DNA of 64,000 nt. It comes from Phytophthora sp. 'mugwort' (lineage: Eukaryota > Oomycota > Peronosporomycetes > Peronosporales > Peronosporaceae). The position numbers and the translations under genes were made by a program. Shown piece after piece: positions 35,353 through 46,394 of this stretch. The notes beneath the pieces are model-generated. The model saw only the letters and a list, made by a program, of their open reading frames with translations. It did not search any database and was not told the origin of the DNA. The stretch's first letter is position 1; the number at the start of each line of letters is the position of its first letter. The stretch is from the NCBI GenBank assembly GCA_033558025.1, contig JAUCEF010000004.1, forward strand, positions 3,162,001 through 3,226,000, read 5' to 3'.

Positions 35353-36867
35353 ATGGCTCAACTATCCGATCTGTATTTGTACCAGAGCTCACTGCAAAGC
35401 GATCCGGAGATCAAGGTATCTTCTGGCAAACGCTTTTTTGTGATCGATCTGAATCAAGGCTCGTATCAGAATGGTGTTATCACTATCGATGCTACAGCTC
35501 AGCTAAACGGCTCTGAAGGATTTGCGTGCCTTCGCGACGCATACATCATGCTCCATACAAGGTCTTGATGAAAAATGGTGCTACTGCTCAGACGGCTGCT
35601 GCCAATCGCTTCCGTGCTACTTTAAAGTGTTGCAACAGGGATGTCATCGATAGCATGTCTCTGGAACTCAATGGCAAGACCATTGTCTCGATGGCTGATT
35701 ATAAGCTGCTTTGGAACAATGTCCGCGCTCAGACAAGCTACAGCCCTCAGTACGTTGAGAAGCACGGAGCTGAATCATTCCTTTATCCGGATGCTGCTCA
35801 GTCAGCTTTGCATAGCTCAGCTACAACCTCGACTACTGGAGACGGATACGCAAACACTACTTCCTTCTCATCTTCGTTCACTACAACTGGTCCCTCTGGA
35901 GGGGCTTCCATCGCTAACGATGGTCTTGTAAAGCGTCTGTTGTCGAACCCTCCTAACGTTGAATGTGATTTCTCACGTCGTGGCCTTCACTTGGTGCTGC
36001 TGCAGTTTCTACCACAATCTCAAATCAACTAGCGCGTGGTGCCTTCGTAGCTGGCGTCGCCACGGCTAATGGAATTATGGGGACGTGGAACTACATGCTA
36101 AAGGTAAAGCTAACTGATCTTCACCCTATCTTTAAGGAGTTAGATTTCATGGCGAACCCCCAAATCTGCCTCCGCTTCCAAGTCAACCAGGGTACCTCTA
36201 CTATTGCCGTGGATGCTTCGAAGGGTATGTCTCTAACCAGCACTACTCTTGCCTCTGGTAATATCTGTCCAATCATGGTTTCTGCTTCTTCTACTGGGAA
36301 TCCGATGGCTGGAGTCCTTGCTGCTTCTGCCGGGTTCAGTATTGCTTGGGGTGCTGTTGTCAATTGCACTCGAGCCTACTGTTGATGGTACTTACGTGCT
36401 TTTTACCAATTCGCGTCCTTACGTTCCGTTTATGCACCTTGAGAACCCTCAAGCGATCATCTCAAAGCCAGTCAAGAAGGCTCGGTTTAATGATTGCTAT
36501 GCTCAGAGGTTCTACCAGCGCGCTGGCACTGATAAGCAATCGACTCAACTTAATGCTGCATTCGATCTCCAGCTATCAGCTTCTATTAAGAACGCAAAGT
36601 ATGTAATATTGATGCATTTTGCCGAGTAAACTGGTAGTTTTGTCTCAGCAGCAGTTCAGGAGTTCCAAAGCCCTTTCGATTCAGATCCTTGGACTCTCCA
36701 CCCCAGTTCCAGAATAAAAAACTTTAATGTTCGTATCGGTTCCCAGCCGACCTTCGATACCAGCCATGACTACGATTTCCACCACTTCACTAATTAGGTA
36801 GCTAAAATCGCATCGATCAATGGTGACCTCACCCCTGAGCTGGTTAACGGTCTTCTTGACTATCAGG
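35353..36867 (+). pseudogene. Major capsid protein (double jelly roll), 5' and middle part
   Basis: The ATG at 35353 (MAQLSDLYLYQSSLQSDPEI) starts 49 bases upstream-to-upstream from the protease gene. Frames change near 35550, 35995 and 36365, and an in-frame stop lies near 36627. Landmarks in order: SLELNGKTIVSMADYKLLWN, LLSNPPNVECDFSRRG, MGTWNYMLKVKLTDLHPIFK, PQICLRFQVNQGTS, NSRPYVPF, QRFYQRAG, SRIKNFNVRIGSQPTF, and SINGDLTPELVNGLLDYQ, where the plus-strand coding ends at 36867. These match the Polinton-type capsid protein with two beta-barrels. The remaining C-terminus is found inverted at 37216-37403. It would form the trimeric hexon-like capsomers. Confidence 0.85.
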
Positions 36868-36894
36868 CGTATATAGATACAGCTAACTGATAAC

Positions 36895-37197
36895 ATGTCG
36901 AGCAAATTAACTTTTGGGAAATAAAAGGGCATCCAGATCGAAGAAGAATATTCTTCTGATCCTGGTTATTGTCGATGGGTATTCAATCAACCCAGTTTAA
37001 ATATTGGGGAGGAGATCAAAATATTCTTACACTCCAAATTCCTAACTGATGATAATTCATATATGATGACGTGGGGGAAATATCGCGGTAAGACTCTCAA
37101 GCATATCAGTCGAATTGATCCCGATTACATTGATTGGCTTCGTAAGAGTCAATTTGTAATTGACAAATTCTCTAAGCTTTTAGCAGAATTGAACTAA
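36895..37197 (+). pseudogene. Small protein with two ExoX-C-like modules
   Basis: From ATG 36895 to TAA 37197 the frame spans 100 codons with one TAA at codon 10, where the second copy has a Tyr codon. The first half reads KLTFGK, stop, KGIQIEEEY, then DPGYCRWVFNQ; the second reads MTWGKYRGKTLKHI and then DPDYIDWLRKSQF. Both halves fit the pattern FGKYKGK..I..DP.Y..WL of the C-terminal domain of exodeoxyribonuclease X-like proteins, so it is a tandem of two such modules without a nuclease domain. Function is unknown; a DNA- or protein-binding adaptor is possible. In ancestral orientation the gene is convergent with the MCP. Confidence 0.6.
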
Positions 37198-37215
37198 GAT
37201 ATTAGCTTTTTTTTC

Positions 37216-37403
37216 TTAAGCCGTGGTATAGTCTAACACCTCCCCAGTTAGTCTAGCGTAGGTTAATTCTTGTTCGGACATAACCAATACTAACATATTG
37301 GTGCCCTGGCATCCAGCATTCACACCTTGGATCTGAATCGCTTGGGGGACATCCACTCTGTTAGACGACTAACGTCAGCAATGTGAACACGGTTAGTTAG
37401 AGA
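37216..37403 (-). pseudogene. Major capsid protein, C-terminal end (inverted)
   Basis: The minus strand encodes DVPQAIQIQGVNAGCQGTN, then LVLVMSEQELTYARLTGE and a VLDYTTA end with TAA at 37216-37218. These are the expected last strands of the MCP and match the C-terminal region of the second copy at 57.45-57.56 kb (DVPQAI). It lies on the strand opposite to the rest of the gene. Confidence 0.75.
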
Positions 37404-37755
37404 CCTATTTCACAGAGTTGAGCCGATCAAAAAACTATTTAAGCATATGATCGTTCCTGGAGGATTAGCCGCCAAAATGTAAAGGGACGTTCATGGGTGG
37501 AAGGTGGAATAAGAAAAGGACCCCCCCCACTGCACACCCACAATGCCGACAGCACATTTTGCAACGAAGACCACGCCGGACAGCAAGGTCTGTTGAGGCG
37601 GTAAAGTGATTGGCTTATTATGAAAAGGGGCTTGGCGGTCGTGCGGCAATAAAACTCCCTACACCAACACCGACTCCGGCAACCGCTAGATACAGTGTAC
37701 ATAGCATTTATGTATAACGCGTTGGGTTACTCTGGTTTATGCTCGCAATGTAATC

Positions 37756-40700
37756 ATGGGCCGAAAGAAGCGGACGCGAGGAACTCGAAGACGCTCTGGC
37801 TGAGAACAAGCGTGCACATTCGACACCAGCCGCACCAGAAGCGCATCGCGACAAGGAGCGGCGCCGAGCTAAGCGACGACAACGCGACTTAAACAACCAA
37901 CTTCGAACCCTTACCATCGCAGGGGACTTCCATGCTGCTATTGCAAGGGATCCGGCTGCGGCTGCAGCGAGTAAAATCGGTCGAGCCAATGTGTTTTTTT
38001 ACTGCCGCCACAGAGATCGCAGAGCACGTTGTGGAGCATCACTAAGCCGCCGCTACAGCCCCTCAAACCAAGGAGCCTCGTGTGTCTGCAAGGTGGGCAC
38101 GGGGCACAGAGCGCCAACGAGCACAACGGTAAAAGTGACCCCGTCTCAAGAGAAGCTACTAAGCGGAGATATGCCGAGTAAAGCCGCCTACGCAGAGCTC
38201 AGCAACATGAATATCGGCAACAAGATGAAAAGAAAGGGACCGGGTTGAACAAGAAGACCGACGGGCATGGCAGAGCCATGAGGAGCGAGATCAAGAGCGA
38301 AAGCTAAATTCAGCAGCCCGTAGTGCGCAACGGTCTAAGCAGATAGTAGAAGAACGTGCTGTAGAGCGCGAAGGGAACACGTCTACCCGGGTGGTTCAAC
38401 GATCTCAGCAGACAGAAGAGGGACGCTATCAAGAGCGAGAGCTAAATTCACCAGCCCGTATTACCCAACGCTCTCAGCTGACATGAGAAGAACATGCTTT
38501 CAAGCGAGAGATAGACACCAGTACCAGGGAGGTTCAGCGCTCTCAGCTGACCCAAGAAGAGCGCGTTCAAGAGCGCGAATCAAATCGCGAACAACACGTT
38601 GCCCGGCGAACGCAATTGCCCGAGGAAGATCATGAAATCGAACGAGGGCACGGCAGGATCAGGCACCGAACAGCCCGTCGCGGGGAGGCACTAGCTAACC
38701 ACGATGAGTTTAGTGTCTCTATGGTTTCCGGACCTCACGTGGTTGACCAAAGGCACAGACTATCCCTACCACGGTTTGCGAGCATTGTAATGCGTGGAAA
38801 TGGCCCGGCGAGAGTAATCTAGGGCGCTGTCTTGAAGGCAAGGTGAAGATGCCACCTCTACCACCCTCATCCCGCGGCTTCTGCAGCTTTACGGTGGTAC
38901 TGCGTTCGGCCAAACCTTTATGGCGTACAACCAGGCGTTCGAACTCACGTCCATCGGAGCCTCCTGCTCCAACCATTTATTTAAAGGAGTGCGCCAAGGT
39001 GGAATCGTCGCCGGCCAGCGTAGAGACCACATGTACCACCTCCAAGGCGCCATGGACCACTATGTAGGGTCTATGTTACCTCCTATCGACCGTTTCACAG
39101 GTGAAAGGACTGCTCCCAAGTTGTCGCAGATTTACATCGATGACCCAGACATGCAACGCCGTGCCGAGCGGCGGAGGGTATTTTCTCTGATTGAGATCAA
39201 GTTGCGCTTTTGGGCATCGAGGAAATGACGCAAACATTCAACCCGCTCGCCCAACAGTTCTTAATGTTCAAGGAGAGGGTGAGAGATCACGGTGCAGATG
39301 AGGTCGTCGACGTCGTGTTCCGACAAGATGAAAAATCTTTAAGGCGGGGACATACAATTTGCCACGGTCCGAATTGGGTGCGACTTTCGCTAAAGACATC
39401 AACTTGGACCAGCCTCGGGTCCTTCTTCTCTACACACGAAACCAGTTGATTTGGCGTCTGTCCAAAAAATTGCTATGTATGACCCTGTCCTGTACCCATT
39501 GCTTCTGGTTCATGAGGAACTAGGGGGGACTTGCACGGACATATACGAATGCGATGTCGTGAGCAGAGGCAAACACGAGATGTCACTATGGAAACATGTT
39601 GAGTATATCGACTATATCAGAAGGTGGATGATGAGTCCGCTCTTCATCAAGGCGGACGGCTATTCCAGCAGTATTGCATGGATCAGCGGGCCAAGAGTGA
39701 GCAAGAACAACTACGCTGGGGAGTCGCCCACCAGACCGAAATACGCGCTGACCAATATCGCGGGCTCCAGGACGCACTTCTTGACGAAGCTACTCTCTCA
39801 GTGAACGAAGGGGAGGGATTACTCTCCGAGTACGACCGAGCTTACGGGGATTTGGTTCATCTTGGTCGAGGACTAGAAATGACCAACACTTTTTGAACCG
39901 AGTATTCAAACGGGTTATCCATCCGTCGTCCCATTCGGGGAGTCCGCGTCACATGCGCAAGTCGTACTAAGACTCTATGACTATTGTCCGGGAATACGGC
40001 AAACCAGACGCCTTCTTGATGATGGCTTGCAATCCGACGTGGGAATAAATCGAGGAAAATATACCCTCTGCAAACCCAAGCCACCAGATCGACCTGACAT
40101 CGTCGCGAGGGTGCGGCGGCGAAAGCTGGCAGCCCTCGTGGCAGACTTATGTGCAGGCGTCCTCGATCACAATCTCGCTCGGATTTACATCGTCGAATTC
40201 CAAAGCGGGGTCTTCCGCACGCCCACATCCTAATCATCCTGGCGGATGAAGACAAGCTGCCCACCCGAGAAACTTTATTTATTGACAAGCTCGTGTCCCC
40301 GGAGCTGCCTGAGGTTGCAGCAACCCAGCGCTTTCCGAACGGTAATAACATGCACGATGCATGACCCATGGGGAGCAGCGAATCCAGTGTCCCCCTCTAT
40401 GAAGGATGGAAAGTGAACGACAGGGTATCTCAAGCCGTTAGGGGAGGTTACTTGGGCGAACCAAGATAGTTACCCAATGTACAGACCACGCCCTGTACAA
40501 GTACGTATACAAGGGATCAGACACGGTAGTAGAAACCGTTCGAGGGGACCGAAATAGCACACGGGTGGGGCCGAACGAGATCCTTCGGTTCTTAAACGCG
40601 AGGTAAAATTTTCCAGTGGAAGCGTGTATGCGGCTGCTTGACTACCTAGTCCAAAAAAAATCATGTTATTGTTCAGCTTCGGTACATTTGGAAGACGGAC

Positions 40701-42872
40701 AAGTGATCACGTTCCGTCCCATCGACGAACCCGACCGAGTGCATACTCGCGGTATACGCACTATGCTAACCGCTTTTTTTTTTTTTTTTTTAATTTTGCG
40801 CAACTAAAGCACCGGAGGACCAAGTGGCGAAGACAGTCGTGCACCAGAACGAGCCCAAGTTGTTTTGCTGGGACGCCAAAAGAAAGCGATGGGTGCGCCA
40901 TAAAAAGTACCAAGCAGCCATTGGACGGATTATCCATGTTTCGTTGAAGGATATACAGAGGTTCTACCTGCGCGTGCTACTGTGTCATCGCAAGGGCCCA
41001 CGGTCTTTTAAGGATCTACGCACGGTGGACTCAACTGTTTGCGAAACATATCGCGAAGCTGTCTTACAACTTGGATATCTCGAAAACGACGCGGAATGGG
41101 TTGCCGCATGAATATAGCCGCCACATTTGAGATTCCATACCAGCTCCACTAACTATTCGCGACCCTGTTAGTGTGCACTCAGGTAGCGCACGTCCGGAGG
41201 CGATGGGACGATTGCTAACTGAACTCTCGAGAGACTTCTCCATAAGTATCGCACCTGGGAAGGTCAGGCAAAGGACAAAGGAGGATAGGATCAAGTACCA
41301 TACGCTGAAGAGCCTGCATGACTTGCTACAAGGTAGCGGGTATGCCGTTGCCGACTTCCTTCTGCCGAAGCTTCATGAGTCCCGGTGTTGGTACTGACCT
41401 CGCTGCCGCACAACAACCTCGTTCTTCGCGAGATGGAGGGCGACTACCACTTCGCGCTTCAAGACACCGTCGACCAAGAAGACTAACTGAATGCATTCTA
41501 GCAAGCGATCTACAAGGGATTCATGGAAGCTGTTGATACCCCCATGGTTGGCAGCAAGCTGTTCTTCATCGTCTACGCTGCTCAGGCGCATCCTTGCAAT
41601 AGTGCGTATGTCCGAGCCAAGTGTCTGCTGTGGCTTCGAGCGAATTGCGTCTTTGCTGTTGATAGGGGGTCGTACATCACAGTCTACATTCAAGATTTCC
41701 CTGAAGCTGAACGAAAACTCGACATGTTCAATCTATACGCGGTCCCACTTAAAAATAATCAGATGGCCAGTTCGATCATCTGAGACGAAGCTCCGATGAC
41801 GCACCGGCATGCGTTTGAGGCTGTCGATAGATCAATGCTGGTTGCAACGGACAGCGTGGACGAGCCGTTTGGAGTAAATGTATTATTCCTATCGGGTGAT
41901 TTCCGCCTAACCCTCCCTGTGGTTGTTCGCGGAACCCCAGCGCAAACCGTCGACGCGCGCCTAAGCTTTTCTGAGCTTTCACAGCTTTTCGTCAGGCCCA
42001 TCTAATGGAGAACATGCGCGTTCGGACCGCTGATAACGCAACCACCGCCCAGGAGCTGTTTAGATTCTCCGAGTTTCTGCTTCGAGTTGGAGAAGGAAGA
42101 CACGACGTCAATTCGTCGCTTGGCCTCGACTACTTCAAGATTCCAACCAATCTTATATTTCAACCGACGATCACCAGGACGAGGCGGAGGATGAAGAGAT
42201 CAGGCTGGAGCTATACCCAAGGGGCCAAGACTGACCGTCGACGAGACGTACGCGGACATCAACAATCCCGACATTGCCACCGACGAGTACTTCGCCAACC
42301 CCACGATTTTGAAGACAATCAACGCGGTGATGCACCACATCAACGAAGTGGTGGCACGACGTCTGGAAGGCGATTCGCAAGAATATCTGTCTAATGTTTC
42401 GGTGGATGAGGACGATGAAGCACATTTCTTCGAGCCGGAGGTGTTATACACCTTTAGTATCAACGCGGACCCTCCGCACAAACTCACTCTGATATTTGTC
42501 AGAGTCTCCTAGATCACGCCCCACGTTATACATGCCACCATCATGACAGGCGATCGTCAAGGCCAGTATGTCTCCACCCCGCGGATTGTGTTCATCACTG
42601 ACGGGGACGCGCGCGAGTTCCCGTTTGTCTGCATCGCAAGCATGTTCCGGTGCAACTAGTCTTCGCCATGACCATCAATAAAAGGCAAGGGCAGACGATG
42701 CAAATCTGGGGCACTACTGTCGACCCCGTGCGTCACGCACGGACAGATGTACGTGGCGTTGTCAAAAGTATCAGCACGATCAAGGCTCATAGTGCGCATT
42801 AAGTATCCGGAGCTGGAGGAAGCTGACGGAGGTTACACACCGAATCTAGTCTACAGACAGATATTCCACTGA
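37756..42872 (+). pseudogene. Helitron Rep-helicase (RepHel)
   Basis: The N-terminal part (37756-38830) is Arg/Lys/Glu-rich with five 23-residue repeats. The Helitron-like N domain follows: FELTSIGAS, DHYVGSMLPP, QIYIDDPDMQRRAE (38930-39180). Further on come RLFQQYCMDQRAKSEQEQLR (39650), REYGKPDAFLMMACNPTW (39990) and KRGLPHAHILIILADEDK (40205-40255), the HUH endonuclease His-x-His motif. The helicase part (40824-42870) shows FYLRVLLCHRKG, DEAPMTHRHAFEAVDR (Walker B region, 41783), LFLSGDFR..LPVV, ENMRVR, FAMTINKRQGQT and, in another frame, QMYVALSKVSARSR. The gene ends in NLVYRQIFH. RepHel drives rolling-circle transposition. More than ten frame changes or stops leave it dead; the Walker A segment was not found. 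Confidence 0.82.
38295..38639 (+). repeat. 69-bp coding tandem repeats, five units
   Basis: Units encode a 23-residue pattern beginning Glu-Arg-Glu-x-Asn-(Ser/Thr), with a central Gln-Arg-Ser-Gln-Leu-Thr and a Glu-Glu-rich end. Divergence between units is moderate and one has a stop. Such repeats are known near the N-terminus of oomycete Helitron proteins; predicted structure is a charged helix. Confidence 0.75.
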
Positions 42873-43559
42873 GTGCGAGAGTTAGACACTGCATAATTAG
42901 CTTTTACAATATATATGTTCATTTTACACAGCGAACACAGCGTATACGTTTTAAATGCCTAACCATCACCAGTCCCTGCCGAGCGACACAAAGGCGGGGG
43001 ATATGCGCTGTAGTGGAACGAGATGGAACAGCGTGCGCAACGGATTGGGACCTAATACACACACCGCCCGCGAAGTGGGTGGCGTTCCGCTAGTCACATA
43101 CATCAACGGAGAAGTATTATTGAAACCGGAACATGTCCTCCAGCTTGCTTAGACCAGCTGATATGGTAGTCGATAGTCCGTCTGATCATAAATCGAACAC
43201 GATATACACACCCCAAGCCCGATTTAGTACTCAGTGCGCATTTCTATGACCTCACTGTTCTGGTCGATCTGATTGATAAAACTGAGCGGTAAGTATTTGC
43301 AAAGAACAGTAATACAGAAAGAAGCGGTTGAATGTACCTAATTCAACTAGGTGACGTAAAGTATAATACATGTACTGCATGAAAATATCCGTGTGGGGCA
43401 TATATCCAGTCGCTCGAGGACACATACAAAGCGTAATATAAAGAGGGGACGTTTCAAGGAGTACAGCAGACTATGTTCATTCACAGAAGTGCCACATCCG
43501 CAATGTTGGTTTTTGACGACGTTTTCGTCGCATGCGCGATACGACGCTCGTCATTCAGG
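42873..43559. other. Gap after the Helitron, no gene recognised
   Basis: A 65-residue ORF (42955-43152) has no recognisable motif. No Helitron end hairpin could be identified with confidence. Confidence 0.4.
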
Positions 43560-45540
43560 CGCTGGCGTGCTTCTTGGCTAGCATCTTTCCACGCTCTCAC
43601 CCTTCCGACGCTTCGTCTCTAACGTGCGTTGCTCCGTGCCCGCTTTTTTTTTTGTTGTCTCGGCGCTCCTTGACACGTTTTTTTTTGCATCCCTTCGCAC
43701 GCTGCTTTTCCACCACTCACTGGTCTCTTTCCACCTTAGCGCGCTTTTTCACCAATGCCCGTTCCTTGTTGGTCTGCCCCTTGTCCAACTTCGCTCTCTT
43801 TCTTGCGAAGAAGTGCTTCCAGCATTTTCTCGTGTGTTTAGTAGGACAACACCCAAAATTTATCGTCTACATATGTACCTCTCGAACGCTTCTTCGTAGA
43901 AGGTGTGACGCTGCTCCGCAAAGCGATGCTGACCACATTGAGCACATCAATATCAAGTCCCTGGCGTTCCAGTCGCCGGTGCTGCCTCTCACCGACGTCT
44001 ACCACCTCCACGTGGGGAACCACAACGTCGTGATGGCTGAGAGAAGTCTCGGTGGTCGACGGATCGTTGCCTACGAGCCCACCCAGCATGTCGTTGATGT
44101 GTAGCAGATAACTGCCCGTCATCTCAAACGATTTCTTGCGGTTTTGCCAGAAAAGGCCGTTTTGAACGGCTTCTTGGTCAGCCCATCTATATCATCTCTG
44201 GCAGGAAGCTGCCTTCTGGTAGCGGCTCGAGCTCCTGCTCGTATAAACGGTTGAGTGGCTGGTAGATTCCCGCATTCAGAGGTTGCAGGAAGTGGAAAGT
44301 TTGCGAGGGCAACACAAACACGTGTACGTCGCGGCGCTTCGCCCAAATGACAAAGCTGTACTTGACAACTTTGACCTGACAACTTTGACATCTTTGTCAT
44401 TTGGGCGAAGCGCCGCGACGTATGTGCAAAATGTCCGTCCACAATGAGCAGCTGAGGCTGTTCAAAAACTGACAGCTTTCCGACAAACGACTTAAGCCAA
44501 TGCATACGAGAGACCCATCGATGTTGGATGTCTCCGACATCACACACATCGCATGTGACGGAGCTTGGGTAACACGATGGACAAAGCAAAGTGAGAATGC
44601 ATTTAGCTTAGATTGTCTGTAAGCTTGCTATCATCGGCTACTAGAGCTTGCTGTTGCAGTAGAAGTTCAACTTGCAGATCCAATGATATTCTAAGCTACC
44701 AGATGATTAATCTCCGTTAATAACCGAACTGTCGACGTGAATACGTCACATCGTACCGTCGGGCGCAACCTCCATCTCTTCTACTTTTCTGCGCAAAAAC
44801 GCAAATTGACGGTATGTGTCCACCGTCTGCATTGATGCAGCCCACGATGGCCACATTCTCGCGATCCGGGCATTGCTGCAAACTGACAGGCATGCCTTTT
44901 GGCACGAAGACGCGCTGCTGGCAGCGGCCTTAAGGAGCCCCCCCCCCCCCCCCCGTCTCGTCGCAGTTCTATTTCAGAGAGGGGCGGTCGTTTAACCTTA
45001 ACTCATCTGGCGTCGCCTTGAGGTTGTCGAAGTAGTAGTCCATAGCCAAAGCTTCAGCACGACAACCTTTCAGTATGCGAGATTGCGCAAGTTGATGCTC
45101 TTCGAGTGTATCTTGGACCAGCGCCGAACGAAGTTACATTCACGGAAGATGAGCATTTTTGGACGGGTTGACGAGACAATCGCAGCTTGCCTGATGATAA
45201 AGCGAAGCTCTGCGTTCCTACGCAGAATTTCCGAGCAGCACGATGTTCATGACTTTTAGAAGACCTTGGTTGGCTCAAGGAGACAGATAGACGAGCATAG
45301 GACTTCTGTGACAGGCGACAGGGTTCTCTCCTTTTGCTCGACAGCGACGAATCTCGAACGGAACTCCAAACTTCTTCACAGCCTTGCGAACGGACATGCC
45401 GCCCTCGACAAGCTGCAGTCTGCGGGCGTACGTCTTCTTTGTTCTTCATGGCGAAGCCTTTTGTTTGACCGAGAGCAGGACGGGTGGTTGACTTGAATTT
45501 TAATGTAATCCAACGCGAGCAAAATGGCGCCAAAATTGAC
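43560..45540 (-). pseudogene. pogo/Tigger-like transposase remnant (DDE_1)
   Basis: From high to low coordinates: an N-terminal Ser/Arg-rich segment (45054-45533) with little left of the HTH/CENP-B-like DNA-binding region; MPKGMPVSLQQCPDRENVAI then VGCINADGG and PSICVFA (44905-44780); PQLLIVDGHFAHTS (44450, second catalytic Asp); and in another frame HFLQPLNAGIYQPL (44270), where the third catalytic Asp of the LQPLDVGVF block is Asn. The tail (44122-43560) is Lys/Glu/Gln-rich. Several stops, frame changes and the internal hairpin (44325-44422) make it non-functional. Superfamily placement (Tc1/mariner, pogo branch) is by motif knowledge. Confidence 0.7.
44325..44422. repeat. Perfect 31-bp inverted repeat inside the transposase
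   Basis: Arms at 44325-44355 and 44392-44422 are exact reverse complements, separated by 36 bases containing two AACTTTGAC copies. They lie inside the DDE coding region just after the second catalytic Asp. One arm is likely a fold-back duplication of the other. Confidence 0.95.
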
Positions 45541-46046
45541 GAGTAGCATCACAATCGAAAGCGGAACGTCGCGCCATAATCACCAGCCGTGCCGTCAGTG
45601 GCATTGCGCTTATTTAACATTGCTAAGCGCTTTTCAAAAGCGGTTCTTAACATAGAGTTGGCTTAACTGGAAATAAACCGACCGGAAATATGCCTCAGAC
45701 GGATAGGGCTATCATTTTAATTTAAAAATGTTTTTTTTTAATAGATCTATAATTTAGAGGGAGATTTTGTATCAGTTATGGAAGGTGATTCTGTATTCAA
45801 ATAAATTAACAATTTTATCCAAAGTAAGCTGGAAATAAATTATTCGATGGTTTCATAAAGAATTATTGAAATACCATGCCGTAATCGGGATCCCTGTCCG
45901 TATCCATGGATAGCGGTAATGAGCACTACCAGCTAGTGCTAATTAGAGTCGGCCATCCATCCTTGGCAACGTGACTTGCCATCAATCCTAGTCAAATCCA
46001 GTCCTATTGCAGCTGATGAAGCTCGTTAACCATTACCATTAACGGG
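45541..46046. other. Gap between transposon and host block
   Basis: AT-rich to 45870, then mixed. No ORF or RNA is recognised. The last 50 bases are the likely 5' region of the next gene. Confidence 0.4.
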
Positions 46047-46394
46047 ATGGCACCAAACGCATTGACGCGATTTCTGCTCTCGCTTCGCCGCCATCTTGCT
46101 GCGCAATCATTATTACTCCGCCAGTGCCGACGCCGTCGGATGAGCGTTCCCGATCTCCAATCCCAGGCAGCAACGAGTAGCGATGCAGGAATCCGTGGAC
46201 TACTGGACAGCTTTCACGATAACGAGGCGGCGATGAAGAGCTACGCCGAAGAAGTCAATCTCGATCGCATCAGAAGCTTGAGCTCCGAAGACCGCCAAGC
46301 GCTTGTTACGCAACGACTTCAACGAAATTCTCCAGCTGAGCCGACATTACCGAGTCTAAATCCAGAAAGACCTCGCATCGAGCGCTGGAGTTGA
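46047..46394 (+). CDS. Hypothetical protein, possible mitochondrial leader
   Basis: A 115-residue intact frame from ATG 46047. The N-terminus (MAPNALTRFLLSLRRHLAAQ) is hydrophobic with Arg and no acidic residues, followed by an Arg-rich RQCRRRRMS stretch, a pattern compatible with a mitochondrial presequence. The rest is polar and helical, with a Pro-rich end. No known domain. It is GC-rich like the other host genes, unlike the neighbouring transposons. It could be a small organelle protein; role unknown. A downstream gap of 600 bases (46395-47009) has no supported gene. Confidence 0.45.
   Translation: MAPNALTRFLLSLRRHLAAQSLLLRQCRRRRMSVPDLQSQAATSSDAGIRGLLDSFHDNEAAMKSYAEEVNLDRIRSLSSEDRQALVTQRLQRNSPAEPTLPSLNPERPRIERWS

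Larger units (their letters stand above)
36868..37405. other. Inverted micro-segment (MCP end plus ExoX-like gene)
   Basis: The left junction follows GACTATCAGGC, where the MCP reading ends. The right junction follows the minus-strand sequence of the expected next MCP segment (AGGTCTCTAACTAACCG reversed). In the second Polinton copy (57.3-58.0 kb) the same parts occur in uninverted order, so the inversion is specific to this copy. Confidence 0.75.
8442..37410. mobile_element. Polinton/Maverick, copy 1, rearranged and nested
   Basis: The diagnostic Polinton gene set is present: protein-primed family-B DNA polymerase, retroviral-type integrase, packaging ATPase, adenain-like protease, penton, double-jelly-roll major capsid protein and a pVI/PX-like minor protein. 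A fibre-like gene, a large repeat protein and an ExoX-C-like small protein are also present. Every gene has stops or frameshifts. Two LINE copies and a hAT-like remnant interrupt the unit, and inversions at 16.87-25.56 kb and 36.87-37.40 kb scramble the order. Gene-bearing parts add up to roughly 16-17 kb, in the usual Polinton range. Terminal inverted repeats and the Polinton target duplication were not found, so the outer limits are those of the recognisable genes. Confidence 0.85.
37430..42960 (+). mobile_element. Helitron, decayed
   Basis: The element is recognised by its Rep-helicase gene. The 5' TC and 3' CTRR plus hairpin ends were not located, so limits are approximate. The sequence from 37.43 to 37.75 kb is non-coding leader; the gene ends at 42872. 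GC content is higher than in the neighbouring Polinton. Confidence 0.75.

Noticed and set aside
38295..38639. Regular repeats considered as a CRISPR-like array
   Set aside because: Units are contiguous, diverged and in coding phase; there are no spacers.
43532..44104. 190-residue plus-strand ORF with hydrophobic start
   Set aside because: Lies antisense to the Lys/Glu-rich tail of the pogo-like transposase; Phe/Leu/Ser composition is the mirror of Lys/Glu codons.
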